The notes beneath the pieces are model-generated. The model had not been told where the DNA came from. It saw only the letters and a list, made by a program, of their open reading frames with translations, and did not search any database. This document shows, piece by piece, positions 12,756 through 21,159 of a stretch of DNA of 24,983 bases (its first letter is position 1; each line of letters opens with the position of its first letter). The stretch covers positions 1 to 24,983 of the forward strand of contig JBCDAS010000017.1 in the NCBI GenBank assembly GCA_039185235.1, read 5' to 3'. The translations under genes were made by a program, and so were the position numbers. Origin of the DNA: Thermohalobaculum sp039185235. Its GTDB lineage: Bacteria > Pseudomonadota > Alphaproteobacteria > Rhodobacterales > Rhodobacteraceae.

Positions 12756-14708
12756 TCAGGCGGCACTTTCCGCAGCGGCGACATCCGGTGGCAGGGCCTC
12801 GGTGACAAGGGTCGAAACCGCCTCGTCCAGGTCGATCACCTTCTGGCCCTGAGCGCCCAAACGCCGCATCGCAACCGTACCTGCCTCGACCTCCTGACGA
12901 CCAACGGCAAGGATGATCGGCACACCCGCGACCGAGTGTTCGCGAACCTTGTAGTTGATCTTCTCATTGCGCTTATCGGTATCGACGGTCAGACCGGCGG
13001 CACGCAGCTTCTCGGCGACGTTCTCGGCATAGTCATCCGCGTCAGAAACGATTGTCGCAACAACCACTTGGCGCGGAGCAAGCCAGAAGGGCAGGCGCCC
13101 GGCATAGTGTTCGATCAGGATGCCTGTGAAGCGTTCTAACGAGCCAAACAGTGCTCTGTGCAGCATCACGGGATGCACTTTGTCACTGGATTCATTGACA
13201 TAAGTGGTCCCGAACCGCTCCGGCAGGTTGAAGTCCACCTGCAACGTGCCGCATTGCCAATCGCGCCCAATCGCGTCGCGCAGAACGTATTCCAGCTTGG
13301 GCCCATAGAAGGCGCCTTCGCCCTCGAAGATCGTGTATTTCAGCCCCGCCCGGTCGAGCGCCGTGCGCAGCGCATCCTCGGCCCGGTCCCAGCTCTCATC
13401 GCTGCCAATCCGGTTCTCCGGCCGGGTCGAGAGTTTGATGCGCACATCCTCAAAGCCAAAATCGCGATAGATCGAGAGGATCAGGTCATTCACCTTCAGG
13501 CACTCATCGGTCAGCTGCTCCGGCGTGCAATAGATATGCGCGTCATCCTGGGTAAAGCTGCGCACCCGCAGAATGCCATGCAACGCGCCCGAAGGCTCGT
13601 AGCGATGAACCTTGCCAAACTCGGCAATCCGAAGCGGCAAATCCCTGTAACTCTTTGTTCCCTGGCCATAAATTAGCATATGACCAGGGCAATTCATCGG
13701 CTTCAAAGCGAAATCCCGCTCATCTTCCGTACGCGTCAGGAACATATTGGCTCGGTAGTTCTGCCAATGGCCCGAAGTCTCCCAAAGCGCCTTGTCCATG
13801 ATGTCGGGCGAGTTGACTTCGACATAGCCCGCCGCCTCTTGGCGCTTGCGCATATAGCCGATCAAGGTCTGGAACAGCCGCCAACCCAGCGGGTGCCAGA
13901 AGACTGATCCGGGTGCGACCTCTTCGAAATGGAAAAGGTCCATCTCGCGGCCAATGCGCCGGTGATCGCGCTTGGCGGCTTCCTTCAGCATGGTCAGATG
14001 CGCCTTCAGATCTGCCTTGGTCTTGAAGGCAACGCCATAGATGCGCTGGAGCATTTTGTTCTTGCTGTCGCCCCGCCAATAGGCACCGGCGACCTTCATC
14101 AGCTTGAAGGCATCGGCTGGGACTTGACCTGTATGCACCAGATGCGGCCCACGGCAGAGGTCTTGCCAATGCCCATGCCAATACATCCGGATCGGCTCCT
14201 CACCGGGGATCGATTCGATCAGTTCAACTTTGTAGGGCTCGTCGTTTTTCTTATAGAACTCAATGGCTTTCTGCCGCTCCCAGACCTCGGTGCGGACGGG
14301 ATCGCGGGCGGCGATGATCTCGCGCATCTTCTTCTCGATCGCCTCGAAATCCGCTTCCGAAAACGGCTCTTCGCGATCGAAATCATAGTACCAGCCATTG
14401 TCGATGACCGGGCCGATCGTAACTTTGGTGTCGGGCCAGATCTCTTGCACCGCGCGGGCCATGATATGGGCGCAGTCATGGCGGATCAGCTCCAGCGCCT
14501 CGGCCTCGTCTTTGGTGGTGATGATGGCAAGGGCGGCGTCCTTCTCAATCGGGATCGAGAGGTCCGAGAAGACGCCATCGATGCGGCAGGCCAGCGCGGC
14601 TTTTCCCAGCGATTTCGAGATATCCGCTGCCACCGCGCCGCCCGTGGTCCCGGCGGCATAGCTCCGCTGGGCTCCATCGGGCAGGGTGATCGTAATCTCG
14701 GCGGACAT
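12756..14708 (-). CDS. thrS: Threonyl-tRNA synthetase
   Basis: A 650-residue class II aminoacyl-tRNA synthetase that charges tRNA-Thr. In order: a TGS domain (residues ~1-60, ITITLPDGAQRSYAAGTTG), an editing domain with HDCAH and the LCRGPHLVHTG Cys/His site, and the catalytic core. The core contains NCPGHMLIYG (zinc Cys), the SFTQDDAHIYCT motif, DESWDRAEDAL and HRALFGSLERF (zinc His and motif 3). The anticodon-binding domain at the C-terminus includes PFWLAPRQVVVATI and KINYKVREHSVAGVP. The length is normal. The ATG at 14708 is chosen over the ATG pair 12-15 bases upstream because GGAGA lies five bases before it. It is monocistronic, with a shared terminator at 12704-12744. Confidence 0.97.
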   Translation of the reverse strand: MSAEITITLPDGAQRSYAAGTTGGAVAADISKSLGKAALACRIDGVFSDLSIPIEKDAALAIITTKDEAEALELIRHDCAHIMARAVQEIWPDTKVTIGPVIDNGWYYDFDREEPFSEADFEAIEKKMREIIAARDPVRTEVWERQKAIEFYKKNDEPYKVELIESIPGEEPIRMYWHGHWQDLCRGPHLVHTGQVPADAFKLMKVAGAYWRGDSKNKMLQRIYGVAFKTKADLKAHLTMLKEAAKRDHRRIGREMDLFHFEEVAPGSVFWHPLGWRLFQTLIGYMRKRQEAAGYVEVNSPDIMDKALWETSGHWQNYRANMFLTRTEDERDFALKPMNCPGHMLIYGQGTKSYRDLPLRIAEFGKVHRYEPSGALHGILRVRSFTQDDAHIYCTPEQLTDECLKVNDLILSIYRDFGFEDVRIKLSTRPENRIGSDESWDRAEDALRTALDRAGLKYTIFEGEGAFYGPKLEYVLRDAIGRDWQCGTLQVDFNLPERFGTTYVNESSDKVHPVMLHRALFGSLERFTGILIEHYAGRLPFWLAPRQVVVATIVSDADDYAENVAEKLRAAGLTVDTDKRNEKINYKVREHSVAGVPIILAVGRQEVEAGTVAMRRLGAQGQKVIDLDEAVSTLVTEALPPDVAAAESAA

Positions 14709-14806
14709 CGGTGTCTCCATCATCTGGGGGTTGTTCGAGCGCGCGCACCATCCCGATGGACAGCCTAGGTGTCAAGGATAAGGGGCGGGAAATCCAGATT
14801 GAGCGC

Positions 14807-15643
14807 CTAACTGGCCCGCGCCAAGACCAGATGACCGGGGATGCCTTCGCCTTCATCCATACGCACGGTGATCTCTTTGAAGGTGACGATCTCCAACTGA
14901 TGGGAGGCAATCAGAGCCCGAAGATAGCTCTCGGCATGGGCAAACCGGGTCTTCGTGCCGACCTTCCAGCCGCGCGTATCAAACGCCCGCTCCGGCAGGG
15001 TTTCGGTTGATAAGGCGAGAACGCCTCCTTCGGTTAAACAGGGGCGAAGGGCCGCGAAAAACGTCTCCAACCCGCCAAGATAAGGCAGGACATCGGCTGC
15101 GACGATCAGGTCAAAAGGGGTGCCTTCTTCCTTGAGGAACTGGATTGCTTCGCCCACGAAAAGCTGGTCATAGAGGTCGCGATCATCCGTCTCCGCCAGC
15201 ATTTCTTCTGAAAGATCAACGCCTATGAGCTGGCCGAGACGCCCCTCCAACGCGACACCCACAAGGCCTGTGCCACAGCCCACGTCAAGCGCGCGTGTAA
15301 AGGGGCCGAGCTCTGCGTCTCGCAGGGCCTCAGCGATCATCTCTGGCACCCGATAGCCGAGGCGCGCAACGAGGATCTCGTCGAATTGAGGCGCCTGCTG
15401 ATCGAACAGAGTGGTGACATAGGCCTCTGGTGCTCGGTCGGGATCGGGAGCTTGGCCGATGGAGGCCAACCGCACCGCAACCCCGCCATGGTCGGCGGGA
15501 TCCAGGCGGAGCACCTCGCGATACGCCTTCGCCGCGCCCTTCACGTCGCCCGCCTTTTCCGCCGCGAGACCGCGCTCATACGCGTTGGCCAAGGCATCAT
15601 CGTCAGAAATGTCTGCCAAAGCTCCGGCCCGCGGCTGCTTCAT
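14807..15643 (-). CDS. TPR-containing class I SAM-dependent methyltransferase
   Basis: About 278 residues. Residues ~15-55 carry a TPR-like helical pair (LANAYERGLAAEKAGDVKGA, then YREVLRLDPADHGGV). This is followed by a Rossmann methyltransferase domain: motif I ALDVGCGTGLVGVAL, motif II LIGVDLSEEMLAET, and FDLIVAADVLPYLGGL. This TPR plus methyltransferase layout fits the family of predicted methyltransferases with TPR repeats (COG4976-like). The substrate is unknown. The start is uncertain: ATG 15643 or 15649 overlaps the glycosyltransferase end by about 40 bases, while a TTG at 15619 would overlap by 17. The upstream extension of the open frame is Arg/Trp-rich and antisense-like, so it is rejected. 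It is probably co-transcribed with the glycosyltransferase. Confidence 0.82.
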   Translation of the reverse strand: MKQPRAGALADISDDDALANAYERGLAAEKAGDVKGAAKAYREVLRLDPADHGGVAVRLASIGQAPDPDRAPEAYVTTLFDQQAPQFDEILVARLGYRVPEMIAEALRDAELGPFTRALDVGCGTGLVGVALEGRLGQLIGVDLSEEMLAETDDRDLYDQLFVGEAIQFLKEEGTPFDLIVAADVLPYLGGLETFFAALRPCLTEGGVLALSTETLPERAFDTRGWKVGTKTRFAHAESYLRALIASHQLEIVTFKEITVRMDEGEGIPGHLVLARAS

Positions 15644-16841
15644 AGACATCCAGGGTCGAACGCTGCATCTGAGCCACTGTGTAGCGGCTATGCACGCGCA
15701 CCCGCGCCGCCATGCCCATATGGGCGCGCTCTGAAGACTCCAGTGCCAGCGCCAGCGCCATCGCCTGGCTGAGCGCCGCGACATCGCCTGGCGGGTAGAG
15801 CCACCCTGACTCTCCATGGATCACCGTCTCCTGCGCCCCGCCATGGTCGGTCGCGATCACAGGGCGGCCCATGGCTTGGGCCTCGACGATGACCCGACCG
15901 AACGCCTCTGGCTCGATCGAGGCAGAAACCACCACGGCCGCGAGTTTGTAAGCCGCCGCCATATCGGTCGTCCCGCCAGCGCAATAGACACAATCCTGCA
16001 CGTCCTGGGCTGCGATCCGGTTCTCCAACTCCCGCGCGAATTCACCGCCCGAGAGATCATCGCCCACGATAAGAACCAGGAAGCTCTCGCTCCCCAACTG
16101 CTCTTTCAACAGAGCGGCCGCGTCGATCACGCTCTCCGCCCCCTTCCAGCGTGTGAGCCGCGCGGGGAGCATGATCACCGGGCGGGTGTCATCGAGAAGC
16201 CCCCAACTCTCCATCAGCTTGACGGCGCGCTCATTGCCCACGGCCTCTTCTGAGAAAACGCTAATATCCGCGCCCCTTGGGATCACCACAATATCCTCAT
16301 CCGTAACCTTGTGACGCTCGAGCACCAGCTTGCGAATGAAGTTCGAGATCGCGATGACCGGTCGGCCGCGGGCCATTACCGAGTTGTAGAGCCGCTTGAA
16401 GGGCAGGCCCTCATTATACGTGCCGTGGTAAGTGGTTACAAAGGGCGTCCCGGTTTTGCGCGTCGCGAAATATCCGCTCCAGGCTGGGGCGCGGGAGCGT
16501 GCATGGACCACATCGATCCCCTCGTCTTCGATCAGGCTGCTCAACCGCCCAGCATTTCGCCAAATCGTCAGCGGGTTCTTCGAGGCCATGTCCAGGAAGA
16601 CCATCTCGCCCCCGGCTTTGCTCACCCGAATTTCTTGCATGCCCCCGGATGTCGCGACCAGAGCGCGTCCACCCGCGCTCACGATCGCGTCCACCATCTC
16701 GATCGTCCCGCGCTCGACCCCGCCGGAGTCGAGCCGGGGCACCAACTGCAAGACGGTCAGCGGACGCACCTCTTCCCTCGCATCAACCCCGCCGTTAGGG
16801 TCGCCTGCGCGTGAACCCGACTGAGGAGCTTCGAGCGTCAT
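15603..16841 (-). CDS. Glycosyltransferase family 4 (GT-B)
   Basis: A 412-residue GT-B retaining glycosyltransferase. The N-terminal Rossmann domain begins LTVLQLVPRLDSGGVERGT, with the Gly-rich GGVERG acceptor-side loop, and continues AWSGYFATRKTGTPFVTTYH and AISNFIRKLVLERH. The donor domain has VIMLPARLTRWKGAESVI and the family's EX7E motif in EPEAFGRVIVEAQAMGRP, then VIATDHGGAQE. Such enzymes build lipopolysaccharide, capsule or exopolysaccharide chains; the acceptor is unknown and no polysaccharide genes are adjacent. The ATG at 16841 overlaps the divergent hydrolase ATG (CATG); the first ~25 residues are not conserved-looking, so a GTG at 16769 with an upstream GAGG is an alternative start. 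Confidence 0.9.
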   Translation of the reverse strand: MTLEAPQSGSRAGDPNGGVDAREEVRPLTVLQLVPRLDSGGVERGTIEMVDAIVSAGGRALVATSGGMQEIRVSKAGGEMVFLDMASKNPLTIWRNAGRLSSLIEDEGIDVVHARSRAPAWSGYFATRKTGTPFVTTYHGTYNEGLPFKRLYNSVMARGRPVIAISNFIRKLVLERHKVTDEDIVVIPRGADISVFSEEAVGNERAVKLMESWGLLDDTRPVIMLPARLTRWKGAESVIDAAALLKEQLGSESFLVLIVGDDLSGGEFARELENRIAAQDVQDCVYCAGGTTDMAAAYKLAAVVVSASIEPEAFGRVIVEAQAMGRPVIATDHGGAQETVIHGESGWLYPPGDVAALSQAMALALALESSERAHMGMAARVRVHSRYTVAQMQRSTLDVYEAAAGRSFGRHF

Positions 16842-17607
16842 GACAACCCCGGATTACCTGCACCGACCGAACAAACCGCGCCTCGCTTATCACAGGTATG
16901 ACGGAGATGGCGATGGGGCAATGCTACCAGGCATTGTCTTTCTTGGGGGCTTTCGCTCGGACATGGAGGGAACTAAGGCGCATTTTCTCGAAGCTTGGGC
17001 ACGAGAACGGAGCCGGGCCTTCCTACGGTTCGACTACAGTGGCCATGGGCAAAGTGAGGGCGATTTCCTGGATCTGAGCATTGGTGATTGGGCTCAAGAT
17101 GCCGCCGATCTGGTAGAGGTGGTGACCGAAGGGCCGCAGATCTTGGTGGGCTCTTCGATGGGCGGGTGGATCGCCCTCCTGCTCGCACGCCGATGGCCAG
17201 AGCGGATCGCGGGCTTGATCGGCATCGCGGCTGCGCCCGATTTCACCGAGGACAGCATGTGGGCAGGCTTCTCCGAGGCACAACGGGCGCGCCTGATGAG
17301 CGACGGACGGGTCGATCTGCCCTCGGACTACTCGGACGATCCCTATCCAATCACCAAGCGCCTGATCGAGGATGGGCGAGAGAACCTGGTCCTCCGCAGA
17401 CCGCTTAATCTGCCTTTCCCGGTCCGGCTGCTCCAGGGCACAGCAGATACCGATGTCTTGCCCGAAGTGGCGTTGAGGCTGCTCGATCATGTGACCTCAC
17501 CCGATGCGCGGCTAACCCTGGTCAAAGGCGCAGATCACAGATTCTCGGAGCCAAGCGAGCTGGCCCTGATCGGCAAAACCCTGCACGGGATCACCCAGCG
17601 GGCTTAG
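16840..17607 (+). CDS. Alpha/beta hydrolase
   Basis: A 255-residue alpha/beta hydrolase resembling the ABHD10-like group. Motifs in order: the oxyanion-side PGIVFLGGFRSDMEGTKA, RFDYSGHGQSEG, and the nucleophile elbow LVGSSMGGWIALLLA (GxSxG with Ser about residue 107). The acid is probably in QGTADTDVLPE and the catalytic His in VKGADHRFSEP. The substrate is unknown; relatives include thioesterases and carboxylesterases. No signal peptide is present. The ATG at 16840 gives the normal N-terminal length ahead of the core; AGGAG lies about 12 bases upstream, a long spacing. Its stop overlaps the stop of the convergent SDR gene by four bases (TTAG). Confidence 0.88.
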   Translation: MTTPDYLHRPNKPRLAYHRYDGDGDGAMLPGIVFLGGFRSDMEGTKAHFLEAWARERSRAFLRFDYSGHGQSEGDFLDLSIGDWAQDAADLVEVVTEGPQILVGSSMGGWIALLLARRWPERIAGLIGIAAAPDFTEDSMWAGFSEAQRARLMSDGRVDLPSDYSDDPYPITKRLIEDGRENLVLRRPLNLPFPVRLLQGTADTDVLPEVALRLLDHVTSPDARLTLVKGADHRFSEPSELALIGKTLHGITQRA

Positions 17608-18266
17608 AAGGGGATTGGCCGACCAGCATAATCCTCGAACACACCGCTGGTCTCAGTGCTGAGTAGCTCGAACCGGGTTAGGAGGCCCGCAGCACTCTCC
17701 TTGGTACTGATATCCGCGTCACCCCCGCCCATATCGGTCCGGACCCAGCCGGGGTGGTAGGCGCCGACGGCGATGCCATCGGGCTGTAGCTCCGAGGCCA
17801 GGCTGACCGCCAGATTGGTCGCGCCCGCTTTTGATGCACGGTAGAGCGACGAGCCACCGGATGCACGGGCTGAAGATCCCATCACCGAGGAAATCACGGC
17901 GATCTTGGCGCCTTCCGCCGCGCGCAACCGCCTGATCAGGGTTTGCACTGTGAAGAACACTCCAGCCACATTGGTCATCAGGACCGTGCGCCAAGCCTCT
18001 GCGCTATGCCTTGGGTCCTCCAGCGGCCCGCGCACGAGAAACTGCCCAGCATTGCAGATCAAGAGATCCAAGGGCGGTCCATCTGCCAAGGGTGCAAGGC
18101 TCGCCGGATCGCTCACATCGCAGGTCACCATGGGGCAGGGCGGGTCGGCGACTTGGCTCGGATCGCGTGCTGTACCCGTCACCTCAGCCCCCGCCGCGAC
18201 CGCTTGGCGGGCCAGTTCTCGGCCGATCCCGCGACTGGCCCCCGTGATCAGAATTGTCTTTGCCAT
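17604..18266 (-). CDS. Short-chain dehydrogenase/reductase (canonical)
   Basis: A 220-residue classical SDR. It starts MAKTILITGASRGIGRELAR with the TGxxxGIG nucleotide loop. ICNAGQFLVRG gives the NAG motif, VISSVMGSSARASG holds the catalytic Ser, and LYRASKAGATNLAVSLA provides the YxxxK pair. The C-terminus has GAYHPGWVRTDMGGGDADIS, the usual PGxVxTxM signature. The substrate is unknown. The ATG at 18266 is used because GGGGT lies about six bases upstream and the product starts at the family N-terminus; the open frame continues upstream only as antisense of the next gene. The TAA stop overlaps the convergent hydrolase stop. It is divergent from the second SDR. Confidence 0.92.
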   Translation of the reverse strand: MAKTILITGASRGIGRELARQAVAAGAEVTGTARDPSQVADPPCPMVTCDVSDPASLAPLADGPPLDLLICNAGQFLVRGPLEDPRHSAEAWRTVLMTNVAGVFFTVQTLIRRLRAAEGAKIAVISSVMGSSARASGGSSLYRASKAGATNLAVSLASELQPDGIAVGAYHPGWVRTDMGGGDADISTKESAAGLLTRFELLSTETSGVFEDYAGRPIPF

Positions 18267-18335
18267 GATGCACCCCATGTGGAAGGTCCACCCGGGAGAT
18301 AACCGGGCAAGCGCTGAGAGCAAGCGGAGGATATG

Positions 18336-19040
18336 ATGGTGCCAAGCTTTTCCCATGCCCTGATCCTGGGCGCAGGCAGCGGTCTCTCCGCCGCTCTGGC
18401 CAGGCTGTTCGACGAGAAAGGGCTTCGCGTCGCCTTGGCAGCCCGCGAGACGGTCAAATTGCAAGGTTTGGCGGAGGAGACCGGAGCAACGCTGCATACC
18501 TGCGATGCGAAAGATCCCCAGGCGGTGGCAGCGCTCTTTGCAGCGCTTGATGCCCATGGGGCGCCCGATGTTGTCGTCTACAACCCATCTGCCCGCGTGC
18601 CAGGCCCGGTGGCGGAGATCGATCCCGCCGCCGTGCGAGACGCGGTCGGGGTGACAGCGCTCGGCGCGTTTTACGCCGGTCAACAGGCAGCGCAGCGTAT
18701 GATCCCCTCGGGCCATGGAGCGATCCTGTTCACCGGCGCGACTGCGGGGATAAAGGGCTATCCAGGCTCTGCCGCTTTCGCCATGGGCAAGTTCGCGCTG
18801 AGGGGTCTGGCGCAGTCTATGGCGCGGGAGTTGCACCCAAAAGGGATCCATGTCGGGCATTTCGTGATCGATGGCGGCATCCGTAACCCGTTGCGAGAGG
18901 GTCGCATGGATGCCCCGGATCGCCCGGACTCGATGCTCGACCCCGAGGCGATCGCCCGCAGCTACTGGCACTTCCTGGAGCAGGACCGCTCCAGTTGGGC
19001 GTGGGAGATCGAATTGCGCCCCTGGGTGGAGCCGTTCTAA
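18336..19040 (+). CDS. Atypical SDR family protein with Phe in place of the catalytic Tyr
   Basis: A 234-residue SDR-fold protein. The nucleotide loop is ALILGAGSGLSAALARLF (GxGSGLS rather than TGxxxGIG). The segment VVVYNPSARVPGPV replaces NNAG, and ILFTGATAGIKGYPG lies where catalytic Ser would be. The active-site segment reads SAAFAMGKFALRGLAQ, so the position of the YxxxK Tyr is Phe, while the Lys is kept. The C-terminus has GIHVGHFVIDGGIRN and ends with an LRPWVEPF tail. This clade of non-canonical SDRs is widespread in alphaproteobacteria; whether it is a reductase is doubtful. The start at 18336 gives GGAGG a five-base spacing; the ATG at 18333 is too close. It is divergent from the canonical SDR. 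Confidence 0.88.
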   Translation: MVPSFSHALILGAGSGLSAALARLFDEKGLRVALAARETVKLQGLAEETGATLHTCDAKDPQAVAALFAALDAHGAPDVVVYNPSARVPGPVAEIDPAAVRDAVGVTALGAFYAGQQAAQRMIPSGHGAILFTGATAGIKGYPGSAAFAMGKFALRGLAQSMARELHPKGIHVGHFVIDGGIRNPLREGRMDAPDRPDSMLDPEAIARSYWHFLEQDRSSWAWEIELRPWVEPF

Positions 19041-19045
19041 CGACC

Positions 19046-19366
19046 TTAGTGCAGATGCGGCGCGACCTTGGCTTCAAGCTCGGCGATCAGAGCGGGCTCC
19101 ATGAAACTGTAGCGATCGCGGATGGCCAGGTTGATCACCCGCTTGCCGTCCAGTATCGGGCCGAACGCGTCGCCAAGGCGGGTGCGGTGGCGTTGCTCCA
19201 TCACAAAAATCAGTTCCGCCCATTCAATTTGGTCGGCGGATAGCGCGTCATCCGCATCCCTGCTGATCCCACCGAAATCGGTGGAGATGCCGTCGCGCGC
19301 GAAGATCTGCGCGGCCGTGGGGCTGCGCGACCGGCCCTTTCCGCAGATGAAGAGGACGCGCTTCAT
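19046..19366 (-). CDS. Small protein-tyrosine-phosphatase-like protein
   Basis: A 106-residue protein starting MKRVLFICGKGRSRSPTAAQ. The P-loop CGKGRSRS fits CX5R(S/T) of low-molecular-weight tyrosine phosphatases. The rest (DDALSADQIEWAELIFVMEQ and HRTRLGDAFG, then RVINLAIRDRYSFMEP) matches the short predicted protein tyrosine phosphatase group (COG4551-like), which lacks the extended acid loop of normal 150-residue LMW-PTPs. The activity is unproven. The ATG overlaps the methyltransferase stop by four bases (ATGA), so it is the last gene of the cobN operon. It is convergent with the atypical SDR with a 5-base gap. Confidence 0.87.
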   Translation of the reverse strand: MKRVLFICGKGRSRSPTAAQIFARDGISTDFGGISRDADDALSADQIEWAELIFVMEQRHRTRLGDAFGPILDGKRVINLAIRDRYSFMEPALIAELEAKVAPHLH

Positions 19367-20103
19367 CGGTCGTTGCCCTTCGGTTTGCGCCAAACAGAGA
19401 TATGGGTCTCGCTTTGGGCTGTGAAGGGTGCGCGTGTCCAGGTCTCCCATCGGGCATGCAGTTCCAGACCGGAAAGCCGCGCCATCAGATCAAGCTCGGA
19501 CGGCCAAACATACCGAAAGGGGATCGAGACGCGCTCGACCCGGCCAGATCGGTTCCAGAGGTGGTGGGACGTAAAGCTCTGGGTCGCGACGTCGATCTCA
19601 TCAATCCCCCAATGCGTCTCGCTCTGGGCGAAGGCGAGCCGTTTCTCGCCGCGCGGCAATCGTTGGAGAGGCGGAACGGGCGCCTCGATCAAAAAGGATC
19701 CGCCAGGGGAGAGATGCTGGGCCGCGTTTTCGAAACAGGCGATCTGGGCGTCTTGGGTTGTCAGATTGCAGATCGTGTTGAACGCCAGGAAGACGAGCGT
19801 GTAGGAGCGGTCCATGCGTGTCGTGGTCATATCGCCGATGGCCACTTCCATCGTTTCACCGCCTGGTTTGGCGCGCAGCTGGGCAATCATCGGACGGGAC
19901 AGCTCGATGCCTTGGACCTCGATGCCGCGGTCGGCCAGAGGGAGTGCCAAGCGACCCGTGCCGATCGCGAATTCCAGCACCGGGCCGGGGCCGGCAAGCG
20001 AGGTCAGAAGGCCAATCGTTGCATCCAAGTGCTTGGATTGATCTGCGACGTCGTTGTCATAATGGGCCGCGATCTGATCGTCGAAGAAGCCGTTATCATC
20101 CAT
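19363..20103 (-). CDS. Class I SAM-dependent methyltransferase
   Basis: About 246 residues. It begins MDDNGFFDDQIAAHYDNDV and contains motif I VLEFAIGTGRLALPLADRG, followed by VQGIELSRPMIAQL (motif II with Glu), and MEVAIGDMTT (motif III). FLAFNTICNLTTQDAQ and FENAAQHLSPGGSFLIEAPV complete the fold. The second half has several aromatic strands and ends RAPFTAQSETHISVWRK. Similar proteins are annotated as generic methyltransferases; the substrate is unknown. The start ATG at 20103 overlaps the stop of the DUF925 gene by eight bases. An upstream extension of the frame is Pro/Arg-rich and antisense-like. It is part of the cobN-downstream operon. Confidence 0.88.
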   Translation of the reverse strand: MDDNGFFDDQIAAHYDNDVADQSKHLDATIGLLTSLAGPGPVLEFAIGTGRLALPLADRGIEVQGIELSRPMIAQLRAKPGGETMEVAIGDMTTTRMDRSYTLVFLAFNTICNLTTQDAQIACFENAAQHLSPGGSFLIEAPVPPLQRLPRGEKRLAFAQSETHWGIDEIDVATQSFTSHHLWNRSGRVERVSIPFRYVWPSELDLMARLSGLELHARWETWTRAPFTAQSETHISVWRKPKGNDR

Positions 20104-20695
20104 AGGCCGTTCCGGTTGTTTGGGGATCTGGCCAAGGGAGGACCTCGACCTCTGGCCAGAGGGTTTTGGCGCGGGCGGCCTTCTCCTCATGCGTTCGGCG
20201 GCTTTGGCTGTTGAGGTTGGGGATCATGCGCATCTCGAAGATCGCCTCCAGGCCAAAGGGCGCGTGGATCTCGATTTTGCCCCCGGTCGACCGGACGCCG
20301 ACCGCGTGGGTTTCTGAGGCGAATTGGCCAATGCTCTCCCGGCACGAGGTGAGAGGGGCGATGGCGTGGCCGAAATGCGCCTCGAACCACAAATGCACAC
20401 GGGCCTGGTTGCGGATCTCGACCGGCGGATTCGCGGCAAAGGCGGGCTGAGCACGGCCGATAACCCGGTCTTCTGCCTCATAGCTCAGGTCGCTGGCATC
20501 GAAGTAGAAGAGGTCGATATCGCGGATCCCATAGCCCGGCGGGCGCCCGGTGAGCGCGTTCCAGACCGTGTTGTAGATGGCGCCCGAGACAATCCACCAG
20601 TCGGGGAGGGCGACATCCTCGGCATCGCAGAGCGCGCGCCAGAGGATTGGGTCCGCCCGGAGGATCTCTGCCAGTCGATGCTTAAGCGCGGTCAT
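20096..20695 (-). CDS. DUF925/nucleotidyltransferase-like family protein
   Basis: A 199-residue protein of the DUF925 family, a predicted nucleotidyltransferase-fold group. Diagnostic segments: DWWIVSGAIYNTVWNALTGR, IRDIDLFYFDASDLSYEAED (the DIDLFYFD acidic triad), RNQARVHLWFEAHFG, and APFGLEAIFEMRMIPN. The acidic residues suggest metal-dependent nucleotidyl transfer, but no substrate is known. The start ATG at 20695 overlaps the GNAT stop by four bases. It is the third gene of the cobN operon. Confidence 0.87.
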   Translation of the reverse strand: MTALKHRLAEILRADPILWRALCDAEDVALPDWWIVSGAIYNTVWNALTGRPPGYGIRDIDLFYFDASDLSYEAEDRVIGRAQPAFAANPPVEIRNQARVHLWFEAHFGHAIAPLTSCRESIGQFASETHAVGVRSTGGKIEIHAPFGLEAIFEMRMIPNLNSQSRRTHEEKAARAKTLWPEVEVLPWPDPQTTGTAYG

Positions 20696-21159
20696 AGCAC
20701 CTTCCGCATGGTGATCGAGGTCGGGCGGTCATAGCCCGGATGGGCGGTCTCGGCGGTTTTGACAAAGCCGAAGTGGGCGAAGGCTGTGTGGTTCTCGACA
20801 AGCTCGATCCGTGTCTCTAGCACCAGTGCGGTCTGGCCGTTCTGCTGGGCGAGATCTTCGGCGGCGGCCACGAGCGCCCGGCCGACCCCCTGGCCCTGAT
20901 GGTCCGGGTCGATGGCGATTTTGCCAAGATAGAGCGCGTCGCCTTCGGGCTTGGCGAAGAGGCAGCCGATCAGGCCCGGATTGGTGGCGAGGAGAACCGT
21001 TTCCGCCTCTGCTTTCCGGGCCAGGCAATCGGCGGCCATCCGGGTCAGCGAGGAGGGCGGATCGATCCGGCCCTCCATGAAAGCAAAGGCGCGGGTCAGG
21101 AGCGCGTGGATCGCCTCCCAGTCCGTGTCAGGCCCAGCCGTCGAGATCTGGAAGGTCAT
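20692..21159 (-). CDS. GNAT N-acetyltransferase
   Basis: A 155-residue GNAT protein. N-terminal helices carry TDWEAIHALLTRAFAFMEGR and DPPSSLTRMAADCLARK. Core strand and motif A: LYLGKIAIDPDHQGQGVGRA with the Q-x2-G-x-G acetyl-CoA loop (HQGQGVG). The C-terminal HTAFAHFGFVKTAETAHPGY is the usual motif B region. The substrate is unknown. The ATG at 21159 overlaps the cobN stop by four bases (ATGA), and the next gene overlaps it again, so it is translationally coupled in the operon. Confidence 0.88.
   Translation of the reverse strand: MTFQISTAGPDTDWEAIHALLTRAFAFMEGRIDPPSSLTRMAADCLARKAEAETVLLATNPGLIGCLFAKPEGDALYLGKIAIDPDHQGQGVGRALVAAAEDLAQQNGQTALVLETRIELVENHTAFAHFGFVKTAETAHPGYDRPTSITMRKVL

Noticed and set aside
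13929..14768. 279-codon plus-strand open frame antisense to thrS
   Set aside because: It is a high-GC shadow of the thrS gene; no protein motifs and no ribosome site.
15644..15817. N-terminal extension of the TPR-methyltransferase
   Set aside because: The extra residues are Arg/Trp-rich and lie inside the glycosyltransferase coding region, typical of a GC shadow frame.
18267..18971. N-terminal extension of the minus-strand SDR frame to 455 residues
   Set aside because: The added 235 residues are antisense to the atypical SDR gene and do not resemble any domain; the SDR starts naturally at 18266.
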